Of a stretch of DNA of 64,000 nt, positions 44,689 to 56,073 are shown piece by piece. Below the pieces are notes generated by a model. That model saw nothing but the letters and a program-made list of their open reading frames with translations. It ran no database searches and had not been told where the DNA came from. The number at the start of each line of letters is the position of its first letter. Position 1 is the first letter of the stretch. This DNA comes from Variovorax sp. J22G73 (GTDB taxonomy: Bacteria > Pseudomonadota > Gammaproteobacteria > Burkholderiales > Burkholderiaceae_C), in assembly GCF_030317035.1 (NCBI RefSeq), contig NZ_JASZYK010000006.1, forward strand, positions 369,266-433,265, given 5' to 3'. A program made the translations under genes and the position numbers.

Positions 44689-45420
44689 CTACTGCAGGGC
44701 GCGGGAGATGCGGGCCGCCGTGACGACGGTCATGTGGAGCAATGCAGCTTCCATGCCCTCGACGCGCGTGAGCGGCGCCATGAGCGTGATCGCGCCGCGC
44801 AGGCGCCGCGCGCTGGCGAGCACCGGCGCGCTCGCGCCCCACACGCCGGCGTCGACCTCGCCGTGGGTCACGGCATGGCCGGCTTCGCGGATGGCGTCGA
44901 GTTCGGCGGCGCGCTCGGCACGGCGCCCGGGCGTTTCGTCCAGGCCTTCGAGCAGGGCATCGCGCTGGTCGAGCGGCAGGTGCGCCAGCAGGCACTTGGC
45001 GCTGGCGCCGTCGCGCGCGGGCACGCTGCGGCCGCGGTCGAAGGAGCAGCGCAGCGACTGCTCGCTGTCGATCATCTCCAGGCACACGACGCGGTCGTTC
45101 ACCACCGTGACCAGCGCCACGCTCTCGTGCGTCTGCTGCGCCAGCGCGCGCATGTCGGCGCGCGCGGCCATCACGAGGTCGGAGTTGCCGTCGAAGCCGC
45201 TGGCCAGCTGCACGCTCACCGGGCCCGGCGAATAGCGGCCGTCGGACTCCATCACGAAGCCCCAGCGCCGCAGCGTGGCGACCTGGCGGTACAGCGTGCT
45301 CTGCGACAGGCCGGTGGCCTGCACCAGCTCGGCCGCCGTCATGGCCGACTTGCTCTGCGCCAGCACCGACAGCACGAAGAGCGCGCGGTCGTTGGCGGGC
45401 GTGTCGGTCGGGAGGGTCAT
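44689..45420 (-). CDS. IclR-family transcriptional regulator
   Basis: A 243-residue regulator. N-terminal winged HTH: ALFVLSVLAQSKSAMTAAELVQATGLSQSTLYRQVATLRRWGFV; C-terminal effector-binding domain: ALAQQTHESVALVTVVNDRVVCLEM, DGASAKCLLAHLPLDQRDALLEGL, EVDAGVWGASAPVLA. A second regulator within a hut cluster, in addition to HutC, suggests separate control of the hutG/F/I/D and transport genes that follow. The ATG at 45420 is preferred to a longer version from 45486. Confidence 0.9.
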   Translation of the reverse strand: MTLPTDTPANDRALFVLSVLAQSKSAMTAAELVQATGLSQSTLYRQVATLRRWGFVMESDGRYSPGPVSVQLASGFDGNSDLVMAARADMRALAQQTHESVALVTVVNDRVVCLEMIDSEQSLRCSFDRGRSVPARDGASAKCLLAHLPLDQRDALLEGLDETPGRRAERAAELDAIREAGHAVTHGEVDAGVWGASAPVLASARRLRGAITLMAPLTRVEGMEAALLHMTVVTAARISRALQ

Positions 45421-45538
45421 GGCGGGCAATCTCGGGTCGGGAGTGGAACCGGCGTGCAGTATCTTGCTCGCCGTTCTCACTTCCAAGCCCCTATTCCCAG
45501 CGAGTGGGAATGGGCCCGGTTTTTCTTTCTACCTTCTT

Positions 45539-45570
45539 CTTAGCGTCTTAGCGTCTTAGCGTCTCAGCTT
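45539..45570. repeat. 8-bp tandem repeat after hutU
   Basis: CTTAGCGT is repeated three times perfectly (45539-45562) and a fourth time imperfectly (CTCAGCTT) in the gap downstream of the hutU stop codon. The 168-bp gap between hutU and the IclR gene (45421-45587) has no other feature I can recognise. Confidence 0.85.
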
Positions 45571-45587
45571 CTCGGCTGCCGGTGCCG

Positions 45588-47324
<1,737 letters not shown>

Positions 47325-47380
47325 GGCTGGGTTCTCCTTGTCGGTAATCGGTGATCGGTGGATCGGTAGCGGGGGATTGC

Positions 47381-48946
47381 TTAGGCGCGGCTGGGCAGGA
47401 TGTCGAGCAGCGCGGCAGGCAGCTCGGCCTTCAGTGCCCACTGGCGCATGGCTTCGATGTCGGGCGCGAGGTAGCGGTCGCGCTCGAGAAAGGCGACCTT
47501 CTGGCGGATGTTGGCGAACTCGGCCTCGACCAGCGGCGAGCTCTTGAGCCCGCGTTTCAGCTCGATGCCCTGGGCGGCGGCCATCGCCTCGATGCCGACC
47601 ACCACCGCGGTGTTGTTGACCATGTCGCCCAGGCGGCGGCCCGCGAAGGTGGCCATCGACACATGGTCTTCCTGATTGGCCGACGTGGGCAGGCTGTCGA
47701 CGCTGGCGGGGTGCGCGAGCGACTTGTTCTCCGACGCGAGCGCGGCCGCCGTGACCTGCGCGATCATGAAGCCGGAGTTCAGCCCGCCGTCGCGCACCAG
47801 GAACGGCGGCAGGCCCGACAGGCCCGTGTCCAGCAGCAGCGCGATGCGCCGCTCGGCGATGGCGCCCACCTCGCTGATGGCCAGCGCGATGATGTCGGCC
47901 GCGAAGGCGACAGGCTCGGCGTGGAAGTTGCCGCCCGAGATCACCTCGCCGGTGTCGACGAACACCAGCGGGTTGTCCGAAGCGGCATTGGCCTCGATGA
48001 CCAGCACCCGCGCGGCATGCGCGAGGTTGTCGAGGCAGGCGCCCATCACCTGCGGAATGCAGCGCACCGAGTACGGGTCTTGCACGCGGCCGCAGTCGGC
48101 GTGCGAAGGCACGATGTCGCTGCCGTCGAGCAGCGTGCGCACGGCACCCGCCACGGCGATTTGCCCGAGCTGTCCGCGCGCGGCGTGGATGCGTGCGTCG
48201 AAGGGCTTGATCGAGCCCTGGATGGCTTCGAGCGACAGCGCGCCCGACATCAGCGAAGAAGCGAACACGTCCTCCGCGCCGAACAGGCCGTGCAGCGCGA
48301 GCGCGGTCGATACCTGCGTGCCGTTGAGCAGCGCCAGCCCTTCCTTGGGGCCGAGCACGAAGGGCTCGAGGCCGATGCTGCGCATCGCTTCGGCACCGCC
48401 GACCACCGCGCCGTCGGCCAGCGTGGCTTCGCCCTCGCCGATCAGCACGCAGGCCATGTGCGCGAGCGGTGCCAGGTCGCCCGAGGCGCCCACCGAGCCC
48501 TTGCACGGAATGCTGGGCACCACGCCCGCGTTGAACAGCGCCAGCAGCGCATCGACCAGCGCGGGCCGCACGCCCGAATGGCCGCGCGCCAGGCTCACGG
48601 CCTTGGTGGCGAGCACCATGCGCACCACCGGCGCGGCCAGCGGCTCGCCCGTGCCCACGCTGTGCGACAGCACGAGGTTGCGCTGCAGCTCGGCCAGGTG
48701 GTCGTTGCCGATGCGCGTGCTCGCGAGCTTGCCGAAGCCGGTATTGATGCCGTAGACGACCTGGTCGTTCTCCACGATGTGGCGCACGGCGGCTTCGGCG
48801 CGCAGCATGCCGTCGCGCACCGAAGGGTCGAGCGACAGCTGCACGCCGCCGGCCTGGATGCGGCGCAGCATCGCCAGGTCGACGTGGCCGGGCGTCAGCG
48901 TGAGGGTGCGGGAGGCTTCTGGAGAGGTGGTGTGTGTGCTTGGCAT
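47381..48946 (-). CDS. hutH: Histidine ammonia-lyase HutH
   Basis: A 521-residue enzyme removing ammonia from histidine to give urocanate. The MIO cofactor forms from A154-S155-G156 (KGSVGASGDLAPLAH); YGINTGFGKLA supplies the catalytic Tyr, and RVQDPYSVRCIPQVMG and NPLVF are conserved. A HutC-type operator sits only 7 nt upstream of its ATG at 48946, so repression could act on local transcription or initiation. Length is normal for bacterial HutH. Confidence 0.97.
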   Translation of the reverse strand: MPSTHTTSPEASRTLTLTPGHVDLAMLRRIQAGGVQLSLDPSVRDGMLRAEAAVRHIVENDQVVYGINTGFGKLASTRIGNDHLAELQRNLVLSHSVGTGEPLAAPVVRMVLATKAVSLARGHSGVRPALVDALLALFNAGVVPSIPCKGSVGASGDLAPLAHMACVLIGEGEATLADGAVVGGAEAMRSIGLEPFVLGPKEGLALLNGTQVSTALALHGLFGAEDVFASSLMSGALSLEAIQGSIKPFDARIHAARGQLGQIAVAGAVRTLLDGSDIVPSHADCGRVQDPYSVRCIPQVMGACLDNLAHAARVLVIEANAASDNPLVFVDTGEVISGGNFHAEPVAFAADIIALAISEVGAIAERRIALLLDTGLSGLPPFLVRDGGLNSGFMIAQVTAAALASENKSLAHPASVDSLPTSANQEDHVSMATFAGRRLGDMVNNTAVVVGIEAMAAAQGIELKRGLKSSPLVEAEFANIRQKVAFLERDRYLAPDIEAMRQWALKAELPAALLDILPSRA

Positions 48947-48952
48947 GTGAAC

Positions 48953-48965
48953 CTGTCTATACAAG
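48953..48965 (-). promoter_or_regulatory. HutC-type operator upstream of hutH
   Basis: Read on the minus strand, the site is CTTGTATAGACAG, in the 59-bp gap between hutC and hutH. It matches the known HutC core TGTA-N2-TACA with one mismatch and is nearly identical to the two sites before the hut ABC operon. Confidence 0.7.
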
Positions 48966-49005
48966 TAGGGGCGAGAGAAAACAATGCGTCTTCGTGGACA
49001 AGAAA

Positions 49006-49743
49006 TCAACCGAAGGTCGGGTTGCCGTCGGCTTTGAAACGGCTGCCCAGGCTGTAGCGCGAGGCCGGGTGCAGGCAGCGCACCCAGGTGACGGGCGTGT
49101 TGCGGCTCCAGGTGCGGCGCGTGAGCAGCAGGCAGGGGGCGGTGGGTTCCATGGCGAGGCGCTCGGCCTGCTCGGCGGTGGGCAGCACGGCGTCGACCAC
49201 GTGCTCGATCTGGTCGAAGGGCACGTTGCGCACCAGGTACTCGCTGGGCGGCATGGCGACGAAGTCTTGCTCGAGGTAGTCGGGCACCACCTGCGGGTTG
49301 ACGTAGCGCTCTTCGAGCTGCACGGGCGTGCCGTTTTCCAGGTGCAGGCACACGCTGTGGAACACCGAGGCGCCGGCGCGCAGGTCGAGCCAGGCGGCCA
49401 CGTCGGGCGAGGCGGCGATGCGCTCCACTTCGATCATGTCGCAGCGGTAGTCGTGCCCGCGCTGGCGGATTTCGCTGGCGATGTTGGCGATCTGCAGCAG
49501 CGTGGACTGCGGCTTGTTCTCGGCCACGAAGCTGCCCACGCCGGCCACGCGCACGATGCGGCCCTGCTCCACCAGCTCGCGCAACGCGCGGTTCACCGTC
49601 ATGCGCGCCATGCCGAACTGGGCCACCAGCTCGTGCTCCGACGGCAGGCGGTGCCCGGGCGGCCAGGTGCCGTCCTGGATCTTGCGGGAGATGTGGTCCT
49701 TGACTTGCGCGTAGAGGGCCAGGGTGGGCAGGTCGCGTTTCAT
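49006..49743 (-). CDS. hutC: Histidine utilisation repressor HutC (GntR family)
   Basis: A 245-residue GntR/HutC-subfamily repressor. HTH: LYAQVKDHISRKIQDGTWPPGHRLPSEHELVAQFGMARMTVNRALRELVEQG; UTRA effector domain from ~95 (YRCDMIEVERI, VFHSVCLHLENGTPVQLEERYVNPQVVPDY). Urocanate is the usual inducer. It is placed between the ABC operon and hutH, 7 bp after the ATPase gene, and three matching operators are found nearby, consistent with autoregulation. Confidence 0.95.
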   Translation of the reverse strand: MKRDLPTLALYAQVKDHISRKIQDGTWPPGHRLPSEHELVAQFGMARMTVNRALRELVEQGRIVRVAGVGSFVAENKPQSTLLQIANIASEIRQRGHDYRCDMIEVERIAASPDVAAWLDLRAGASVFHSVCLHLENGTPVQLEERYVNPQVVPDYLEQDFVAMPPSEYLVRNVPFDQIEHVVDAVLPTAEQAERLAMEPTAPCLLLTRRTWSRNTPVTWVRCLHPASRYSLGSRFKADGNPTFG

Positions 49744-49750
49744 CGTGCTT

Positions 49751-50538
<788 letters not shown>

Positions 50539-50539
<1 letters not shown>

Positions 50540-51408
50540 CAAAGTGCGGCCCATGCAAAGAGGCGGCGGTTGAGCGCCTTGAAAGCGAAGTCGGACAAAA
50601 GGCCGATGACACCGATCACGATGATGCCGAAGATGATCTGCCCGGTGTTCAGCAGCGCCTGGCTGTCGGTGATCATGTGGCCGATGCCCGAGGACGAGCC
50701 GATGAGCTCGGCCACGATCACATAGGTCCAGGCCCAGCCCAGCACCAGACGCAGCGTTTCGGCGATGCCCGGCGCCGCGCCCGGAATGAGCACCCGCGCC
50801 ACGATGCCGCGGCTGTTGGCGCCCAGCGTGTAGGCGGCCTCGACCAGGTCGCGGCGCGCGCCGCCCACGGTGACGGCCACCATCAGCACGATCTGGAAGA
50901 ACGAGCCGATGAAGATCACCAGCAGCTTCTGCATCTCGCCCAGGCCCGCCCACAGGATGAGCAGCGGAATGAAGGCCGAGGCCGGCAGGTAGCGGCAGAA
51001 CGAGACGAAGGGCTCGAAGAAGGCCTCCACCGTCTTCCACGTGCCCATGGCGATGCCCAGCGGCACCGCGAACACGGCCGCCAGCAGGAAGCCGCCGAAC
51101 ACGCGCCACACGGTCATGCCGATGTCGCCCAGGAAGCCGTACTCGGTGAAGAGCAGCCAGCCCTCCTTCACCATGGTCGGCGGGCTCGCGAGGAAGGTCG
51201 GCGGCACGAAGCCGCCGAGCGTGGCGGCTGCCCACACCAGCACGAAGACCACGAAGAACGCGAGCCCCAGCAGCACGCGCGCACGCGTGCCGATGGGCTC
51301 CAGCGGCGCCAGGCCGCGCCGGCGCACGGGCTGCGCCAATGGCGCAGCCTGTGCCGGCGCTACCGCCACCGCGCGCACCGCGTTCGATGCCTGCGTCATC
51401 TCTGCCAT
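50539..51408 (-). CDS. ABC transporter permease, nitrate/taurine type
   Basis: A 289-residue inner-membrane permease with about six helices. Landmarks: PIGTRARVLLGLAFFVVFVLVWAAA, AVPLGIAMGTWKTVEAFFEPFVSFCRYLPASAFIPLLILWAGLGE, and the EAA loop DLVEAAYTLGANSRGIVARVLIPGAAPGIAETLR. The N-terminal ~40 residues are an Ala/Arg-rich extension. Co-transcribed with the ATPase and the binding protein. Confidence 0.94.
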
Positions 51409-51412
51409 GGCC

Positions 51413-52384
51413 TTACTTGACGAAGCTCGCGTCGAAGGTCACCGAAAGGTCCTCGGGTGCCTTGCGGATCACGCCGGCTTCCAGAAGGATGGGCGTGGCC
51501 TCCTTCATGAAGCTGGTGAGCTCGCCCGAGAAGAACTTCTGGTTGGCCGCCTTGTCCTGCCAGCGCAGGAAGGCCGACGACTTGGCGAACTGCTCGCCGC
51601 TCTGCTTCACGGCGGAGCCCATGAGCTCGTTCGACTTCTCGGGCTCGGCCTTGATCATGTCGAGCGCGTCGAAGTACGACTTGGTGAGCGCGGCGGCGGC
51701 CTTGGCATTGGCCTTGAGCCAGGTGGGCGCGCAGCCGACGGTGTCCATCACCATGGGGTAGTCGAGCGTGGTGGCCAGGATCTTGCCGGCCGCGGGGTTG
51801 GCGCGCACGGTCGACAGGTACGGCTCGTAGGTCATGGCGGCGTCGTTCTGGCCGGCCACGAAGGCCTGGGCCGAGGCCTGCGGCGACAGCGTGGTGGTCT
51901 TCACGTCCTTCAGCGTCATGCCGTTCTTGCTGAGCATCCAGGCCAGCCCGAAATAGGGGGCGGTGCCGGGCGCGTCCACGCCGATGGTCTTGCCCTTGAG
52001 GTCGGAGAACTTGGCCACGTCGCCGCGCACCGCGAGGCCGTCGGCGCCGTAGGACTTGTCCATCTGGAAGATCTGCACGATGGGCACGCCGTTGGCGTTC
52101 CAGGCCACGTGCGTTTCCACCGTGGTGGCCGCGCACTGGATGGCGCCGGAGGCCAGCGCCAGGTGGCGGTCCTTCTGCGGGATCATCTTGAGTTCGACGT
52201 CGAGCCCGTTCTTCTTGAAGATGCCGGCCTTGTCGGCCAGCGAGAGCGGCGCGAAGCCGGTCCAGCCGGACATGCCGAGCGCAATCTTCGTTTCCTGGGC
52301 GGCGGCCGTTTGGGCCATGCCCGCTGCACATGCACCTGCTGCCAGCAGCGAAGCGACTTTCACAACTACCGTCGTCTTGACCAT
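51413..52384 (-). CDS. ABC transporter binding protein, nitrate/taurine type
   Basis: A 323-residue periplasmic protein with a signal peptide (VVKVASLLAAGACAAGMAQTAAAQE) and the NMT1/TauA-like fold: KIALGMSGWTGFAPLSLADKAGIFKKNGLDVEL, LKGKTIGVDAPGTAPYFGLAWML, QASAQAFVAGQNDAAMTYEPYLS. Position within the hut regulon and a HutC operator 92 bp upstream suggest histidine or urocanate as ligand, although the family is named for sulfonates, nitrate and pyrimidine precursors. The start at 52384 has AGGAG at optimal spacing. Confidence 0.92.
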   Translation of the reverse strand: MVKTTVVVKVASLLAAGACAAGMAQTAAAQETKIALGMSGWTGFAPLSLADKAGIFKKNGLDVELKMIPQKDRHLALASGAIQCAATTVETHVAWNANGVPIVQIFQMDKSYGADGLAVRGDVAKFSDLKGKTIGVDAPGTAPYFGLAWMLSKNGMTLKDVKTTTLSPQASAQAFVAGQNDAAMTYEPYLSTVRANPAAGKILATTLDYPMVMDTVGCAPTWLKANAKAAAALTKSYFDALDMIKAEPEKSNELMGSAVKQSGEQFAKSSAFLRWQDKAANQKFFSGELTSFMKEATPILLEAGVIRKAPEDLSVTFDASFVK

Positions 52385-52475
52385 GGGTACTCCTGGTTCC
52401 GTTTCTTGAGAGATGGCTCGGCGATGCGCCCGGGGCCGGGCTGCACGCGCCTCGCATTGTTGCCAAGCGCCCCAA

Positions 52476-52488
52476 CTTGTATATACAG
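52476..52488 (+). promoter_or_regulatory. HutC-type operator upstream of the hut ABC operon, site 1
   Basis: CTTGTATATACAG contains the perfect palindrome TGTATATACA, the classical HutC core. It lies 92-104 bp upstream of the binding-protein start codon. Confidence 0.78.
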
Positions 52489-52541
52489 GATAACCCGAAA
52501 GGTCTTTTTTGGTGCATCGCTGAGGGAAATGCACCGGTTTG

Positions 52542-52554
52542 CTGTCTAGACAAG
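52542..52554 (-). promoter_or_regulatory. HutC-type operator upstream of the hut ABC operon, site 2
   Basis: Read on the minus strand, CTTGTCTAGACAG contains the palindrome TGTCTAGACA and agrees with the other two sites as CTTGTMTAKACAG. It lies 66 bp from site 1, allowing looping or dual control; it is also within 150 bp of recQ. Confidence 0.65.
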
Positions 52555-52687
52555 AAAGGCTGCGGGACGGGAGTGACTATTGCAAACCTCGTGCCACAGT
52601 CATTTCCGTGCTGCTGGGGGACAATCGGCGGCCCCCGCCTTCACCGCCCTTTCGCCATTCGGCCTCCTGGCCTTCCCCACGTTGCCT

Positions 52688-54580
<1,893 letters not shown>

Positions 54581-54593
54581 GCCGAAGGCCCGG

Positions 54594-54665
54594 CTCACCT
54601 GCGAGCCTGCTCTCACCTGCGAGCCTGCTCTCACCTGCGAGCCTGCTCTCACCTGCGAGCCTGCG
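54594..54665. repeat. 18-bp tandem repeat between recQ and the nucleoside hydrolase gene
   Basis: Four head-to-tail copies of CTCACCTGCGAGCCTGCT (the last ending in G) fill almost the whole 87-bp gap between two converging stop codons. The array ends two bases before the nucleoside hydrolase stop codon. Being a multiple of three, it is open in several frames but shows no sign of being translated. Confidence 0.95.
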
Positions 54666-54667
54666 GC

Positions 54668-55870
54668 TCAGTTCGCCGCCGGCAGCACGACCGGCACCGG
54701 CCGCGTGAGCAGGTCGACGTACAGGTCGAAGAAGCGCGCGTTGTCGAACCTCTGCACCACCGTCATCTTCTGCAGCGTGGGGCCGGCGGGCTGCTCGCTG
54801 TAGCCGATGGAGCGGCCGTTGTCGGGCGCACCGGGCTTGGCGACCACGTCGACGTAGCGCTGCGCGGTCTGCGTGGCGTAGCTCGGGTCGATGAGGTAGG
54901 CGAGCGTCAGCGTGTCCCAGATGTTCTGCGTGTAGCTGGCGTTGGTCTCGAAGCCGTTCTTGCCGTCGAAGCCATAGCCGTTGAGCTTCTGGAACACGTC
55001 GGTCACGGCCGTGGGCTTGGCCGGGTGGGCGATGCGGTCGTACACCGGCTTGGTGAGGAACACGGTGTCGGTCACGTCCAGCGGCACCACCACCTGCGGA
55101 ATGGGCAGGCGCACCACGAACTGCGCGGCGTCGGGGTCGAACCACCAGTTGAACTCGGCCGCCTTGGTGGTGTTGCCCGGCACGTCGACGGCGCCGCCCA
55201 TGTAGATGATCTTCTTGATGAGCGGGACGATCTCGGGGTTCTGCTTCACGGCCAGCGCGATGTTGGTGAGCGGGCCGATGGCCAGGATGGTCACTTCGCC
55301 GGGGTTGGCCTTCACGGTGTCGACGATGAAGTCGACCGCGCTCTTGCGCTGTACCACGGTGTGCCTGGCGAAGCCGTCGGGCGAGGGCTTCAGGTCGGCG
55401 TCGGTCTTGGGCTCGGGGCCGCCCCAGGCGCCCAGGTAGCCGTCGCCACCCGCGCCGGCGGCCATCTCGGCGTCGACGTCGGCCAGCGTGTGGTTGAGCG
55501 CGTAGTTCGCTCCCACGTACACGCCGATGCGGTCGCCCACGCCGAGCCGCTCCACCGACATCAGCGCGTCGGCCACGCCCTGCCGGAGCCACTGGTTGCC
55601 CGAGACCACGCTGATGCCCATGACCTGCACCTTGCCGTCGGCCTGCAGCTGCGCGGCCATGACGCCGAGCTGGCCGTCGTCGCTCATGGTGTTGTAGTCG
55701 CTGTCGATGATGATCTTCTGGGCCGTGCCGCCCGAGGAACCGGGCTGTCCGCCGAAGCCCGGGCCGAGGCCGATGCCTCCGGCCCCTGCGCCTCCCCCGT
55801 TGCCGCCACCGCCGCAACCTGCCAGCACCGTGCTGACGACGACCAAGGTCGCCACAAGCCATTTGCGCAT
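54668..55870 (-). CDS. Nucleoside hydrolase, predicted lipoprotein
   Basis: A 400-residue protein with a lipobox (STVLAGC, C19) and a Gly-rich linker, then a nucleoside hydrolase fold. The calcium-binding aspartate motif is DSDYNTMSDDG (~54-64), a variant of the usual DTDPGIDD; further blocks are VTILAIGPLTNIALAV, IIYMGGAVDVPGN, and FNWWFDPDAAQFV. The family hydrolyses ribonucleosides to base and ribose and is mostly cytoplasmic; this one would be exported and anchored, suggesting extracellular nucleoside scavenging. A LacI/PurR-like operator lies upstream. The spacing change DYNTMSDD may alter metal geometry or specificity. Confidence 0.87.
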   Translation of the reverse strand: MRKWLVATLVVVSTVLAGCGGGGNGGGAGAGGIGLGPGFGGQPGSSGGTAQKIIIDSDYNTMSDDGQLGVMAAQLQADGKVQVMGISVVSGNQWLRQGVADALMSVERLGVGDRIGVYVGANYALNHTLADVDAEMAAGAGGDGYLGAWGGPEPKTDADLKPSPDGFARHTVVQRKSAVDFIVDTVKANPGEVTILAIGPLTNIALAVKQNPEIVPLIKKIIYMGGAVDVPGNTTKAAEFNWWFDPDAAQFVVRLPIPQVVVPLDVTDTVFLTKPVYDRIAHPAKPTAVTDVFQKLNGYGFDGKNGFETNASYTQNIWDTLTLAYLIDPSYATQTAQRYVDVVAKPGAPDNGRSIGYSEQPAGPTLQKMTVVQRFDNARFFDLYVDLLTRPVPVVLPAAN

Positions 55871-55933
55871 CTGCTTCTCCTGGAGCTAAGAGTTAGGTTC
55901 TCAGTGCTGCTTCACTCGACAGCAATGAAATAC

Positions 55934-55965
55934 AAACGTTTGCGCAAAGCTTTGCGCAAACGTTT
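55934..55965. promoter_or_regulatory. 32-bp perfect palindrome, PurR/LacI-like double operator
   Basis: The 32 bases are a perfect palindrome built of AAACGTTTGCGCAAAG and its complement. It contains two CAAACGTTT cores (55933-55941 and 55957-55965), each like the LacI-family PurR box GCAAACGTTTGC, 24 bp apart, and two TTTGCGCAAA palindromes. It lies 64-95 bp upstream of the nucleoside hydrolase lipoprotein gene, the obvious candidate target. No LacI-family gene is present in the window. Confidence 0.75.
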
Positions 55966-55976
55966 CACAAACTCTA

Positions 55977-56006
55977 CGGCGCTTGCCACGGGAGTGGCAA
56001 GCGCCG
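55977..56006 (-). terminator. Strong hairpin downstream of the S41 protease gene
   Basis: CGGCGCTTGCCAC and GTGGCAAGCGCCG form a perfect 13-bp stem with a GGGA loop (55990-55993), 68 bp past the protease stop codon on the minus strand. A moderately T-containing stretch (AGAGTTTGTG) follows. It separates the protease unit from the nucleoside hydrolase operator. Confidence 0.7.
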
Positions 56007-56073
56007 TGGCCTAGGGGTTTTCCGCGGGACGCCGCCTGCCGCGCGGGGAAAGCGCGGCAGGGGTTCGAGGGCT

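Larger units (their letters stand above)
52385..52687. other. Divergent intergenic region with two HutC operators
   Basis: This 303-bp non-coding stretch separates the hut ABC operon (-) from recQ (+). It holds the two HutC-type sites listed separately and an AT-richer block near 52470-52510. The bases 52560-52687 could instead be an N-terminal extension of recQ from non-ATG codons, but they look unlike RecQ. Confidence 0.6.

Noticed and set aside
47343..47372. Run of ATCGGTG-like copies upstream of hutU considered as a regulator site
   Set aside because: Short, imperfect direct copies without dyad symmetry; no match to the HutC core, so no function is claimed.
54594..54665. Regular repeats considered as a CRISPR array
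   Set aside because: The units are directly adjacent without spacers, too short, and no cas genes are in the window; the same holds for the 27-bp array at 39053.
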